The position numbers and the translations under genes are program-made. The notes beneath the pieces were generated by a model. That model had not been told where the DNA came from. It saw only the letters and a program-made list of their open reading frames with translations, and searched no databases. This document shows positions 17,570-26,189 of a stretch of 64,000 nt of DNA, piece after piece. Source of the stretch: Pectobacterium atrosepticum (lineage in GTDB: Bacteria > Pseudomonadota > Gammaproteobacteria > Enterobacterales > Enterobacteriaceae); the NCBI GenBank assembly GCA_019056595.1, contig CP036163.1, positions 3,534,001 to 3,598,000 on the forward strand, written 5' to 3'. Within the stretch, counting starts at the first letter, position 1. Every line of letters begins with the position of its first letter.

Positions 17570-18961
17570 ATGAGTATTAAACCAAGAAATTTTGATAAAA
17601 ACTTAGAACAACAGCTTATCGGCAATGGCATTTGTACCCAAGCCATCTTAGATAAATATACAAAAGAAGAGAAAAAGTATTACTTTAACCTATTTTATAT
17701 TGGCTCAGTTGGTAGACGAAAACACCCTAATGATAAACACTCGTTTTCTATATATGCTGAGGATAGGCGAAAACATATTCTGAAAGCACCAAGGTTTGAA
17801 GAGATGATACAGGACATCCCATTAATACAACAAACCTGTAATTACTTGGCAACTAAGTGGGCTAAGGGATATACTGTTACCAACACTCACCGTAATATAT
17901 TTTCAGAATGCTGTAACGCCGTCATAAAAGGTTGCGGCCTCGTAGACGAGAACAATAATTCCTACAACCCACCTGCAAATGGTATCCGTTCCATTATGAA
18001 AGATGGTCGAAAATGTAAGATTAAAGATATCATACCAAATGAGATCGCTCTTAATACTTTTTCTCTTAAAAGATTTATGGGCGAACTGAGTAAAACGAAC
18101 GGTAATGAATGCTTTACGAACCAAATTAGAGCACTTCTCTCGATCACAGAAGCCAGTAAGTCAGGTTGCTTACCGACAACCTATGTCCAGAGTAATGGGG
18201 GACGACTGTATGCTGACGGCGCATTAAATCTACAAAATTGCAGCCGTAAAATACGTATAGCCGCACTAGTTGATCATTATGATATTGATATAGAGAATTG
18301 CCATTATACCTTATTGGCGCAAATGTGCAGTCGAATCAATGTTCCCACACCTTATATTGATCACTACATCCGAAACAAAAAAACAGTGCGTACAGAGATA
18401 GCAACGTTTTTTAAATGCTCCGAAGACATGGCGAAGGAAATCCTGATAGCATTAATATACGGTTCAAACCTGACCAGTTATGGAGTTCTTAGTAAACTCA
18501 ATCTGAAATGTGCCGAAGTAGATATTAAGGGAAGTTGGATAGATGGGCTTGCTAAAGAAATAGCGAGGGTCACTAAGAGAGTAGTTGATGACTACACAGA
18601 CAAAACCCCTAGGCATTTCAAGATAAAAAATGATGCTGGGATGTGGAAAGCAACAAAATGTGAAAACGAAACATGTGTAAAAAAATCTAAACTATTAGCA
18701 CATATCCTGCATGGTGCTGAGTCATTTATTCTTCAGCATATGATTCGCTTTCTAGGGGATAACATTGTGTTGCTTCAGCATGATGGGGTAACATGTCTTG
18801 AGCCTGCTGATACTGAGGCACTTAGTGAATATATAGTTGAAAAAACGGGGTACCAAGTCAAGTTCGATATGGAAAAACTTGTCCTCGATTTGAACCATGA
18901 TAATAAAGATACTTTCGAACCTGTTAACCATGAAGAAATATTCGAACTGTACGCTGCATGA
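17570..18961 (+). CDS. Stand-alone single-subunit polymerase-like protein (family A / T7 RNAP fold)
   Basis: From the ATG at 17570 (AGGAA six bases upstream) the product is 463 residues. The C-terminal half carries three motifs in the order and spacing of the Pol I / T7 RNA polymerase palm and fingers. Motif A is YDIDIENCH (D238, D240). The O-helix motif B has K289-x7-Y297-G in AKEILIALIYGS. Motif C is LLQHDGVTC (H404-D405-G406), where DNA polymerases I have HDE and T7 RNAP has HDS. No exonuclease, primase or promoter-recognition domain is evident. It could copy DNA or RNA, prime, or replicate the element. The motif match is my own reading, not a search. It lies between two serine recombinases in an AT-rich island. 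Confidence 0.7.
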   Translation: MSIKPRNFDKNLEQQLIGNGICTQAILDKYTKEEKKYYFNLFYIGSVGRRKHPNDKHSFSIYAEDRRKHILKAPRFEEMIQDIPLIQQTCNYLATKWAKGYTVTNTHRNIFSECCNAVIKGCGLVDENNNSYNPPANGIRSIMKDGRKCKIKDIIPNEIALNTFSLKRFMGELSKTNGNECFTNQIRALLSITEASKSGCLPTTYVQSNGGRLYADGALNLQNCSRKIRIAALVDHYDIDIENCHYTLLAQMCSRINVPTPYIDHYIRNKKTVRTEIATFFKCSEDMAKEILIALIYGSNLTSYGVLSKLNLKCAEVDIKGSWIDGLAKEIARVTKRVVDDYTDKTPRHFKIKNDAGMWKATKCENETCVKKSKLLAHILHGAESFILQHMIRFLGDNIVLLQHDGVTCLEPADTEALSEYIVEKTGYQVKFDMEKLVLDLNHDNKDTFEPVNHEEIFELYAA

Positions 18962-19439
18962 TATCTATCAGCTATAAATCATTCCCAGCCCCCATCATGT
19001 GATGGAGGAGAATATCGAATATATGGTAAGTCTTTACTGTAAAAGATTAAATACTCACTTGTATTAGGACAGTTTTCATACTGAATTTCTGCCGGTAGAC
19101 ATAGAAATTAATTGTGCTGATTTTAATCGTTGCATTAATTCTAAAGGTACATTTTAAATTTTTATGCATTGTATTAAAAATATGAATCATATGCAGAGTG
19201 TAAGGTTTTATTACTTACTCAGCAGCCCTCTATCTGGTTTTTTCTTTTAGATGACTATTTGTCCATTTAAATTTTTTAAACGTTAATATGGCTCTCCCAG
19301 AGCGTTTTAGAAACATTCATATCTATTGTTTGAGTTGTTGATTTTTATTTTAGAAAATGAAAAGCCTATATTCCCCTATTAGCTACTCACTCGTTACTAA
19401 TAGGGGAAATGTAAAGTATCTATATAACTAATATGGATT
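18962..19439. other. Gap downstream of the polymerase-like gene, with hairpin
   Basis: These 478 bp have no supported gene. Near the right end a 12-bp perfect stem TTCCCCTATTAG / CTAATAGGGGAA (19371-19382, 19397-19408, 14-base loop) stands 32 bp beyond the stop of the minus-strand recombinase and may terminate it. It could also be a recombination site; no matching copy was seen elsewhere in the window. Confidence 0.5.
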
Positions 19440-20942
19440 TTAATCATCTTTAAGATATTCATTTAACAGATTTTTCAGAGCAATCGAATCGCTCACAAAT
19501 TTGAGTTTTCCATTGTCTAGCATGAAGCTCTGTGTATGGCCTGATAGATGAAAAATTCTCACTGCCCAGCTAGATCCTGAGCGAGTTACCGTGATGCTTT
19601 TTAAAACCCGTTTTAGCATAAGATTAAGTTCTAAACTATCAGTGATACTCGATAGCTTTGCGTTATTGACGGCGTCAATGCCACGCTGTTCTCGCTCAAC
19701 TTTTGCTTGCTGCTCTGTTATTTCTTTTACGCGTGCTTCCATTGTACTGATTGTTTTAATGACAGACGAAGGAACTTCATCAACTTCCTGTAACGTGATG
19801 TTTAGATTAGCTATTCTCTTCTCAAGCTGTTTTTTTTCAAGATAGGCTGATTTATCAGACGTAACAGCCTTTTTGAACTCTAGCCGACCCAGCATAGTTG
19901 CTAATGCGTTATCTAATCCTTTGATCGAGAGATTTTGAGAACAACGACCATCTTTGGCGTTTAGGCAACCATGATAAACGTACAGTTTCCCTCTTACCGT
20001 GCTCTTTCTTTTTATTAATGCACCACCGCATCCACAGCGTAATAGACCACTATAAGGATTATCAGTGCTACGGCGTCCTCGCGTAGATTTGCTTTGGTCA
20101 GATTGAAGTAACAACCACTCATCTTTACTGATCAGGGCAGGGTAGTATCCTTCTACTATCTCTAGTTGGATCATTTCTCTTTCTTTGTTCGTTTCACCCG
20201 TCTGATAGGCACCATATAACGCTGGGTTCTTTAGCATTTTAGTTATTGATGCATGATTCCATTGTGCTGTACGAATCCCTGCTATGCACTGTTTATTGAG
20301 AAATTTAGCTATCATATTGCTACCTTTACCCTCTTGCTTGAGCGTGACTATCTGCCTAGCAGTTTCCATTTTGTCGCTGAACGCGTATCCCGTTTCAGTG
20401 CGCTTTAGCCAAAAAGGGAGGATTTTATTAATAGGAATGCCCTTAAGTGCATTCTGTCTCTGCTGCCCTTTAGTTTGTCGCAAGCGTAGTGCTTTACGCT
20501 CCGACTCACTGTGAGCAATGTCAGCAGCTACAGCTATACGGATGACACTTTGTAAATCATTTAGACTATTTTTGGTTAATACCAAGCCATCTGAAAGGCT
20601 GACGATTTGCACATCCTTGCGGAGGATTTCTTTCACCGTTTCCTGTGTTGCATCAATACCACGTCGTGAAAGCCGATCCAGTGCTTCAATAATAATCGTT
20701 GAGCCAGCAGTAATCTGCCCTTCATCTATTGCGGTGAGCATATCAGCTAACGAAGGGCGTTTACCTTCACGGAAAGCACTTATCCCCAGATCTTGAAAAT
20801 TCTTGCTGGAAAGTCTCAGCATATGTCTGCTGGCGTATTCCTCAGCCATTTCCGTTTGTCTGCGGAGACTATCACCCGATGCCTGTTTCTTGCTCGAAAA
20901 ACGCACATAACTGTAGGCGATCCCATTGTTATCTTGTGGCAT
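19440..20942 (-). CDS. Large serine recombinase (site-specific integrase type)
   Basis: This 500-residue protein has the layout of phage-type large serine integrases. The catalytic domain is at 1-150, with YVRFSSKKQ (nucleophile S16) and EALDRLSRRG. A Recombinase domain follows at about 165-290, then a zinc ribbon (LLRCGCGGALIKR ... YHGCLNAKDGRC) at about 310-345 and a coiled coil near 370-430. Such enzymes integrate and excise mobile elements at short att sites without host factors. It sits at the right edge of the accessory island and is the best candidate for having inserted it. I could not identify attL/attR. Confidence 0.92.
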   Translation of the reverse strand: MPQDNNGIAYSYVRFSSKKQASGDSLRRQTEMAEEYASRHMLRLSSKNFQDLGISAFREGKRPSLADMLTAIDEGQITAGSTIIIEALDRLSRRGIDATQETVKEILRKDVQIVSLSDGLVLTKNSLNDLQSVIRIAVAADIAHSESERKALRLRQTKGQQRQNALKGIPINKILPFWLKRTETGYAFSDKMETARQIVTLKQEGKGSNMIAKFLNKQCIAGIRTAQWNHASITKMLKNPALYGAYQTGETNKEREMIQLEIVEGYYPALISKDEWLLLQSDQSKSTRGRRSTDNPYSGLLRCGCGGALIKRKSTVRGKLYVYHGCLNAKDGRCSQNLSIKGLDNALATMLGRLEFKKAVTSDKSAYLEKKQLEKRIANLNITLQEVDEVPSSVIKTISTMEARVKEITEQQAKVEREQRGIDAVNNAKLSSITDSLELNLMLKRVLKSITVTRSGSSWAVRIFHLSGHTQSFMLDNGKLKFVSDSIALKNLLNEYLKDD

Positions 20943-21120
20943 AATGTGTCCAAAATCACGTTTCTATAAGAGAAGAGTAAATCCTTTGCTATTAAGTAAC
21001 AATATCACGGTGATTTACGGAAATAATCGCAGCAGGTATCTTACGCCGCTTCGTGAGGATAGGATATCGGCTGTTCCCGTCAGGGAAATGTTGGCTTTCC
21101 TTTCTCTTTCCTCTGTTCTA

Positions 21121-21200
21121 TACCCTAAATAATTCGAGTGGCGTGACAAAACGTTGGCGTTTTGAACAACGCACAAGCAGCTTGAAGTATGACGGGTATA
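21121..21200. repeat. Short ERIC-related palindromic element
   Basis: The unit begins TACCCTAAATAATTCGAGT and ends CAGCTTGAAGTATGACGGGTA. These are imperfect inverted repeats of each other and the same kind of ends as the ERIC element at 44352-44472. The usual ERIC centre is replaced by a short different sequence, so this is a shortened relative. It lies between the recombinase and rlmF, near the right edge of the island. The remainder of 20943-21264 shows nothing else. Confidence 0.7.
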
Positions 21201-21264
21201 TACGGGAAAATGTTCTTATTCGGCCACCGTCTGGCCGTGCCTTGAAATTTATTGGGTATAATTG

Positions 21265-22200
21265 ATGACTAAGCCCGCAGTGCAAAAAAGTGGTCTGCAT
21301 CCTCGCAATCGCCATCGCGACCGTTATGATTTTCCCGCGCTCAAACAGAGCTATCCTGCGCTGATCCCGTTTGTAAAGGTGAATGCCTACGGTGATGAGT
21401 CAGTGGACTTTGCCAATCCCGAGGCGGTGAAAACGCTGAATCAGGCGTTGTTGCAGCATTTTTATCAGATTGAGCACTGGACGATTCCAGACGGCTTTCT
21501 GTGCCCACCGATCCCCGGTCGCGCCGACTATGTCCACCACCTTGCCGATTTACTGGCGGAAGATAACCGCTCGGTGGTGCCGCGTGATGCATCCGTGCTG
21601 GATGTCGGCTGCGGTGCTAACTGCGTTTACCCGCTGATTGGACATCGTGAGTACGGTTGGCGTTTTACCGGCAGCGAGGTTAATCCGCTGGCGATGAAAG
21701 CGGCCAATGAGACGATTGAGGCGAACTCCGGCTTGAACCGTTCGATTCGTCTGCGCCGTCAGAAAAACAGCAAAGCGATACTGGCAGGCATTATTCACAA
21801 GAATGACTCGTTTGATGCCGTCATGTGTAATCCACCGTTCCATGCCTCTGCTGAGGATGCCCGTGAGGGATCGCAACGCAAGTTGCATAATTTGGGGCTG
21901 GATAAACGCTCACCGCTGAATTTTGGCGGCCAGCAGGACGAGCTATGGTGTGAAGGCGGCGAGTTAGCCTTCATCGGTCAGATGATCAAAGATAGCGTCA
22001 GCTTCGGCCGTCAATGCCTGTGGTTTACGTCGCTCGTGTCGCGCAAAGAGCACCTTCCGGAGATTTACCGTGCGCTGGAAGCGGTTGATGCGGAAAAGGT
22101 CAGAACGATAGATATGGCGCAAGGCCAGAAGCAAAGCCGCTTTGTCGCGTGGAGTTTTCTGGATACCGCCGCACGGGCCCGCTGGTTACAAAAGCGCTAA
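21265..22200 (+). CDS. rlmF: 23S rRNA (adenine(1618)-N6)-methyltransferase
   Basis: RlmF methylates A1618 of 23S rRNA using S-adenosylmethionine. The product is 311 residues from the ATG at 21265; a TTG at 21262 would add one. Recognisable features are the N-terminal [16 protein letters not shown], the SAM-binding glycine motif [16 protein letters not shown], and the adenine-methylase motif NPPFH. GC-rich codon use returns here, marking the end of the AT-rich island. It is followed by a strong terminator. Confidence 0.95.
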   Translation: MTKPAVQKSGLHPRNRHRDRYDFPALKQSYPALIPFVKVNAYGDESVDFANPEAVKTLNQALLQHFYQIEHWTIPDGFLCPPIPGRADYVHHLADLLAEDNRSVVPRDASVLDVGCGANCVYPLIGHREYGWRFTGSEVNPLAMKAANETIEANSGLNRSIRLRRQKNSKAILAGIIHKNDSFDAVMCNPPFHASAEDAREGSQRKLHNLGLDKRSPLNFGGQQDELWCEGGELAFIGQMIKDSVSFGRQCLWFTSLVSRKEHLPEIYRALEAVDAEKVRTIDMAQGQKQSRFVAWSFLDTAARARWLQKR

Positions 22201-22294
22201 GCGACTTCAACCTTTACGGATACCAATCTTCGCGGACATTAACCTTCACGGATAGTTGTCGCAAAGGTATCCGTGAACGTTTTGTTGTCAGCAA

Positions 22295-22314
22295 ACCACC
22301 TCTCTGGAGGTGGT
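22295..22314. terminator. Terminator between rlmF and the STN-like lipoprotein gene
   Basis: The 8-bp perfect stem ACCACCTC / GAGGTGGT has a 4-base loop and lies between convergent genes. On the minus strand it is followed by TTTGC and on the plus strand by CCTTTAC, so it can serve both. Confidence 0.75.
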
Positions 22315-22317
22315 CCT

Positions 22318-22641
22318 TTACTCCACGCTAACCGTATCCGCTTCCTGTTTGGTCACCTTCAACGATGTGCCTTGAATCGCCATAAACACCGCTTCCCGCC
22401 TTGTCAGATAGCCTTTGACGGGATGTGGCTTAATCGCGCCAGTCAGCGAGGTGTCGGTGGTGATGCCGCAGCCCGTCGCATGCGCGATTTGCTGCGCTGT
22501 CTCATCAAATCTTGAGAAATCGATATCGTAATATTGCGGCACATCGCATTTCCCGCCCAGATTTTTGGCGTATTTCTCTGTGCCTGTTTGCGCACAGCCA
22601 GCGAGCAATAATCCTGCGACCGTTATGAGTAATATCTTCAT
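22318..22641 (-). CDS. Small lipoprotein with STN-like domain
   Basis: The start is the ATG at 22641, with AGGAG upstream, giving 107 residues. The N-terminus MKILLITVAGLLLAGC is a lipobox signal with the lipidated cysteine at about 16. Residues 40-105 (FDETAQQIAHATGCGITTD ... LTRREAVFMAIQGTSLKV) resemble the short STN domain at the N-terminus of secretins and TonB receptors, here free-standing. The function is unknown. The gene starts 29 bases beyond the end of fldB, with which it may be cotranscribed. Confidence 0.75.
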   Translation of the reverse strand: MKILLITVAGLLLAGCAQTGTEKYAKNLGGKCDVPQYYDIDFSRFDETAQQIAHATGCGITTDTSLTGAIKPHPVKGYLTRREAVFMAIQGTSLKVTKQEADTVSVE

Positions 22642-22669
22642 CGTGTTTACTCCTGTTGACGCGTACCGT

Positions 22670-23188
22670 TTACAGCAGTGACGCCATCTCTTGCAGAATC
22701 TGTTCGCACCACTGTTCCAGCCGTTCATCGCTGAGATCGTATTGATTCACTTCGTCCAGCGCCAGCCCGACAAAATGTTTTCCGTCAGTGGTCAGCGGTT
22801 TTGGACTGGTGAACTCGTAGCCATCGATTGGCCAATACCCAATGAATGTGACACCTAACGGCAGCAGTTGTTCATGCAGCATGCCCAGCGCATCAAGGAA
22901 CCATTCGCTATAGCCAAGTTGGTCGCCCATACCGTAAAGCGCGACCACTTTTCCTTTGAGGTTCAGCGTCGCCAATTGGCCCCAGATGTTCTCCCAGTCT
23001 TCCTGAATCTCACCGAAATCCCAGGTCGGGATGCCGAGAATCAGCGTACTGTAGTCTTCCATACGTTGAGGTTCGACATCCTTAACGTTGTGCAGATCCA
23101 CCAGTTCTTCGCCCAACATGTCGCGAATTTTTTCCGCTGCCATCTCGGTGTAACAGGTGCTTGAGCCGTAAAACAGACCGATTTTCAT
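22670..23188 (-). CDS. fldB: Flavodoxin 2
   Basis: This 172-residue FMN-binding electron carrier is very similar to E. coli FldB (173). The phosphate loop [18 protein letters not shown] is at the N-terminus; [14 protein letters not shown] and the [17 protein letters not shown] loop line the flavin site. In E. coli fldB lies directly before xerD; here about 4.6 kb of other sequence separates the two. Confidence 0.96.
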   Translation of the reverse strand: MKIGLFYGSSTCYTEMAAEKIRDMLGEELVDLHNVKDVEPQRMEDYSTLILGIPTWDFGEIQEDWENIWGQLATLNLKGKVVALYGMGDQLGYSEWFLDALGMLHEQLLPLGVTFIGYWPIDGYEFTSPKPLTTDGKHFVGLALDEVNQYDLSDERLEQWCEQILQEMASLL

Positions 23189-23307
23189 ACTATCTATAAG
23201 TCCATGATTTAATTATTTTCTACAATCAATGCGTTGATTCAGTCTCTGCGCTGTAACGTGATTGCCTAAAGGCGACAAGTCCATAACTCATGTGCAGCAG
23301 AAAACAG

Positions 23308-23358
23308 GTAATGGCTGCCATATTCGATGATATTGAGGTCTTTTACAATCGCTGGTGA
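23308..23358 (+). pseudogene. IS3-family transposase remnant (OrfB C-terminus)
   Basis: The plus strand reads MAAIFDDIEVFYNRW and then a stop. This matches the conserved AxFdYIEvFYNR block of IS3-family OrfB but lacks the following RRHSALG block. It is a short scar in the 418-bp gap between fldB and the LprI-like gene, showing that a mobile element once entered here. Confidence 0.65.
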
Positions 23359-23507
23359 AGCACGCGGTGCAGAGCGATTGGCTTCAATGGTGGAGGGAAG
23401 AAGCGTATTTAGGGGATGATTTCAGGGGGAGGAACGCCTCTCTGCGATGGACAAGTGAAAAGAGGCGGAACCTCCCTCGGTGCCGCGACCCACAACGAAA
23501 CATGTGT

Positions 23508-23554
23508 CGCCAGCATCACCGACATCGTGAGTATCAATGTCGGTGATGCTGGCG
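23508..23554. other. Perfect 18-bp inverted repeat
   Basis: The arms CGCCAGCATCACCGACAT (23508-23525) and ATGTCGGTGATGCTGGCG (23537-23554) are perfectly complementary with an 11-base loop. On the plus strand GTTGTCATTTTG follows, a weak terminator tail. It lies next to an IS3 scar and about 50 bp from the converging LprI-like gene. Confidence 0.7.
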
Positions 23555-23606
23555 GCGTTGTCATTTTGATTGGCTATGGTCTGCTCCATTGAACAGCAAG
23601 TTGCGG

Positions 23607-24053
23607 CTACTGATCGTTTGCGATCGACAAATATTCCTCCAAAACATTGGTGCGTTCGCAGAGACGAAAAATTTCTCTCTGCATGACTTCAAAGCTGCTC
23701 ACCGTTTCGCTGCCATAGAGTGACGACTCAAAGGTCTTGCTGGCGCTGTGGAAATCGAGCCAGGCGCGCTCGGCGCGGATCAGATTGTCCTTGGCCGTGC
23801 CACTCTGTTTGCTGAGCAGCGCTTTATAAGCAGCGTTCAATCGTGCGTCTTGTCGTTTTTTCTCCGCAGATTGACATGCAGCAAGTGCGATGTTTTCTGA
23901 TCCCGCATTTTCAACGCAGCTATAGAACACATCGGTAATGCCTGCTGGCGCTTGACGTTTGATGACCTGAGCGGTGCTCTCATTCGCCTGTGCGCCCGAC
24001 GCATACATAACGAGTGCGAGGCTGAGGGTAAAAATTCCGGTTGCTGTTTTCAT
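23607..24053 (-). CDS. Periplasmic LprI/DUF1311-family protein
   Basis: This 148-residue protein has a signal peptide ending near AQA-NE (residue 23). The mature part holds the family pattern: LAACQSAEKKRQDARLNAAYKALL, then LIRAERAWLDFHSA and a C-terminal REIFRLCERTNVLEEYL, with paired cysteines. The family includes the lysozyme inhibitor LprI of Mycobacterium; in Gram-negatives most members are uncharacterised. It begins a minus-strand cluster of small secreted proteins between fldB and xerD. Confidence 0.8.
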   Translation of the reverse strand: MKTATGIFTLSLALVMYASGAQANESTAQVIKRQAPAGITDVFYSCVENAGSENIALAACQSAEKKRQDARLNAAYKALLSKQSGTAKDNLIRAERAWLDFHSASKTFESSLYGSETVSSFEVMQREIFRLCERTNVLEEYLSIANDQ

Positions 24054-24253
24054 GCGATTCCAACCTCGATGTAGGAAAGTGTTGAAAGAAAGTGTTTGCT
24101 CGGGTGCACGGTGTGCACATGGATCACCTTGGAATTCGCCGTTCCGGGGTTGTCGGCATGGTTGACAGTTTTACACGTCACACCACCCAGGACAACTTCC
24201 TTGTTGAGCTCACGAATCCTGTGCCCGCAGCGGGTAATCCATGGACTTGCTCG

Positions 24254-24862
24254 TCATTGGAATTTCTCCTTGGCAGAGAGCGATATCGAGAAGGTGTTCG
24301 TCGGATCTTTGAATTCGGCCCGGCTTGCGTTGCCACTGCTGCCACGCGGGTGGTCGCTTTTTGGCGACCTGGCATCTTCGCTAACGTAAGACAGTTTGTT
24401 GAAATACCGTGTGTCTGACTTACTTGCCAGAATGTCTTCAAGGGAGATGGACTGAGCGAACGTCAGGTTTCCAATTTGCAGAGCGAAGTTAGCGAAAGGC
24501 ATGGACCAGCGGCAGAGGCCCCGCCCGAAATAGTCCTCATCCGTCAACAGATCGACGTAGAGCTCGCCCTTGTAGACCTTGTCGCTCACACGGGTCAATG
24601 CCATCGGTACATTCTTCCTGGGAGTCAATGTTGCCCCGCTGAAAGGCGTGAGCGGCACGCAATCGCCGTTCGCTACTTCATAGCCAGCAGATCCCTTCAC
24701 GGCATCGAACGGCCCCGGGGCGTCCTCAATGGTCAGCGTGATTTCGTAGCGCATCTTGGGATGCGGGTTGAGCTTGATGTCGATCTTTTCCATGGACTTC
24801 CCAAACACAGGGAGAGTGAGGGTTGAAAGAATGAAGAGGGCTATGGCATAACGGTGCTTCAT
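24254..24862 (-). CDS. Secreted hypothetical protein
   Basis: The product is 202 residues with a signal peptide ending near VFG-KS (residue 22) and AGGAGA before the ATG at 24862. The mature part is probably a beta-rich periplasmic domain (two cysteines, in NGDCVPL and GLCRW) with a low-complexity C-terminus. I do not recognise the family. It sits between the DUF4189 and LprI-like genes; such small secreted clusters often encode immunity or inhibitor proteins, but no partner toxin is visible here. Confidence 0.7.
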   Translation of the reverse strand: MKHRYAIALFILSTLTLPVFGKSMEKIDIKLNPHPKMRYEITLTIEDAPGPFDAVKGSAGYEVANGDCVPLTPFSGATLTPRKNVPMALTRVSDKVYKGELYVDLLTDEDYFGRGLCRWSMPFANFALQIGNLTFAQSISLEDILASKSDTRYFNKLSYVSEDARSPKSDHPRGSSGNASRAEFKDPTNTFSISLSAKEKFQ

Positions 24863-25128
24863 GACGATTTCTCCTGTGACACGCTTGGGCGGTGCGCGTT
24901 TGCGCTGGTGGGTTAATTGGTGGCAATTGATAGAGAAGCTTCATGGTGCCAAGAAAGTAAGTGGGGCGCTTCACCCATTCTGCGATTGAGCCGAAGTCAT
25001 TGACATAGATAGTAGAAAAATGCTGCACACGCGCGTCTGGCACTGGAAATATCTTCATGCCCAGCCCGATCTTCATCGACGCCGTGGCGGCATTGGAGGC
25101 GGTATAGGTCTTCATTGAGAGTTTTAAG

Positions 25129-25629
25129 CTAACGGATACGGACTGGAGGACTGCAAGCGCTGTAGTAAGTCTCGCATTTCTTGTCTGTTTCATTACACTT
25201 TTTCAAGCCATCGGCAACCGCTTGGTGAAGTGTGGCCATGGCCCCGCGGTAATAGTTCCGTTCGCCGATCGTAAAAGCGGTGCAGCCGTTTACATAGGAA
25301 ATCTCGATCTGGCAGTTGTCACCACCTTTGACTTTGCAGTGATTCAGCGCAGCCGACTTTGCGGCTTGCTCACTTGGGAACTCAGCGGATGCACCCAATA
25401 TGAATTTGGGTCCATCGAATGCAATTGCGCCCCATCGATCCTCCCACACAGGCTCGGGAGCACTGGGCGCTTGCTGTTGTCCGCTGCCGTTACCGGGAAT
25501 AGGAGCACATCCTGCTGTCGCGCCCCCACCAATCGGGTAGGAACCTGGCGGGCAGTTTCCTTCGGCATGGACGTCTATGCTGAAGCAAGAAAGAGCGAGC
25601 AACGCACCTGCCAAGTGTATGTGTTTCAT
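25129..25629 (-). CDS. Secreted DUF4189-domain protein
   Basis: This 166-residue protein has a signal peptide ending near VHA-EG (residue 23), then a Gly/Pro/Cys-rich linker and a DUF4189 domain from about residue 62: WGAIAFDGPKFILGAS, then AAKSAALNHCKVKGGDNCQIE and a Cys-containing strand (NGCTAFTIG). GGGAGC precedes the ATG. The domain is widespread among secreted proteins of plant-associated bacteria and its role is unclear. The 3' end is followed by about 270 bp that look like a degraded gene. Confidence 0.78.
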   Translation of the reverse strand: MKHIHLAGALLALSCFSIDVHAEGNCPPGSYPIGGGATAGCAPIPGNGSGQQQAPSAPEPVWEDRWGAIAFDGPKFILGASAEFPSEQAAKSAALNHCKVKGGDNCQIEISYVNGCTAFTIGERNYYRGAMATLHQAVADGLKKCNETDKKCETYYSACSPPVRIR

Positions 25630-25697
25630 TGCCGTGCTCCCGGATCACCTTGATAGGGCTTCACGCTATCAGAAGGCGCGCGCGCTGGTCAATTAAT

Positions 25698-26035
25698 TCA
25701 GGACACTGCTATAGGTGGTTCTGATGCCATCGTCCGTTCGTATATGGTCGGTGGTAGAGAGCTCAGCTTTGAGTGAAGCCGTTCGTTGTTATAATACCCA
25801 ACGATGTATTCCGTGATGTCTCTTATAGCCTCGGCATGATTGGCGTAATCGCGCCTCCAGACAGGCTCCATTTTTAAACTCAGGAAAAAACGTTCAACGA
25901 TGCCTTGAGTTGTACAACCACAGGGCAACTGTGCTGAACAGGCGCCTTGGCACGCTTCTGGGCCTCGTAGAAACCGGAACGACTGACATTCAGTATCGAC
26001 AGACATACGCCACCGAATTTGATTGTTACATCGAC
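25698..26035 (-). pseudogene. IS3-family transposase OrfB, internally deleted
   Basis: On the minus strand the first part reads KFGGVCLSILNVSRSGFYEAQ, typical of an OrfB N-terminus. After a frame change near 25910 the C-terminal block follows: GIVERFFLSLKMEPVWRRD, then YIVGYYNNERLHSKL and a final YERTMASEPP. The DDE catalytic core between them is missing. The element is dead and marks a former insertion between the secreted-protein cluster and yhjE. Confidence 0.82.
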
Positions 26036-26157
26036 AGGGTTGTTGGTATACCTCACTTAATTAGCGTGGTAAATGCGAAATGTATCAAAGTGATAATAAC
26101 AAGAGGTGATGATTTGAGGTGGTAACAGGTTGGTGCCGGGGTGAAACAGGAAAGGTG

Positions 26158-26181
26158 CTGTGAGGGCCGTAGCCCTCACAG
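26158..26181. terminator. Terminator of yhjE
   Basis: A 10-bp perfect stem CTGTGAGGGC / GCCCTCACAG with loop CGTA lies nine bases beyond the yhjE stop. On the minus strand a pyrimidine tract with CCTTTCC follows. Confidence 0.75.
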
Positions 26182-26189
26182 AAGGGAAA

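Noticed and set aside
23400-23570. Possible protein fragment reading through the 18-bp inverted repeat
   Set aside because: A short open stretch exists but has no start signal and resembles no family I can name.
24726-25193. 155-residue minus-strand frame between the DUF4189 and secreted hypothetical genes
   Set aside because: It overlaps both neighbours in another frame. The middle part (about 24890-25115) could be a degraded gene, but no start signal or family supports it.
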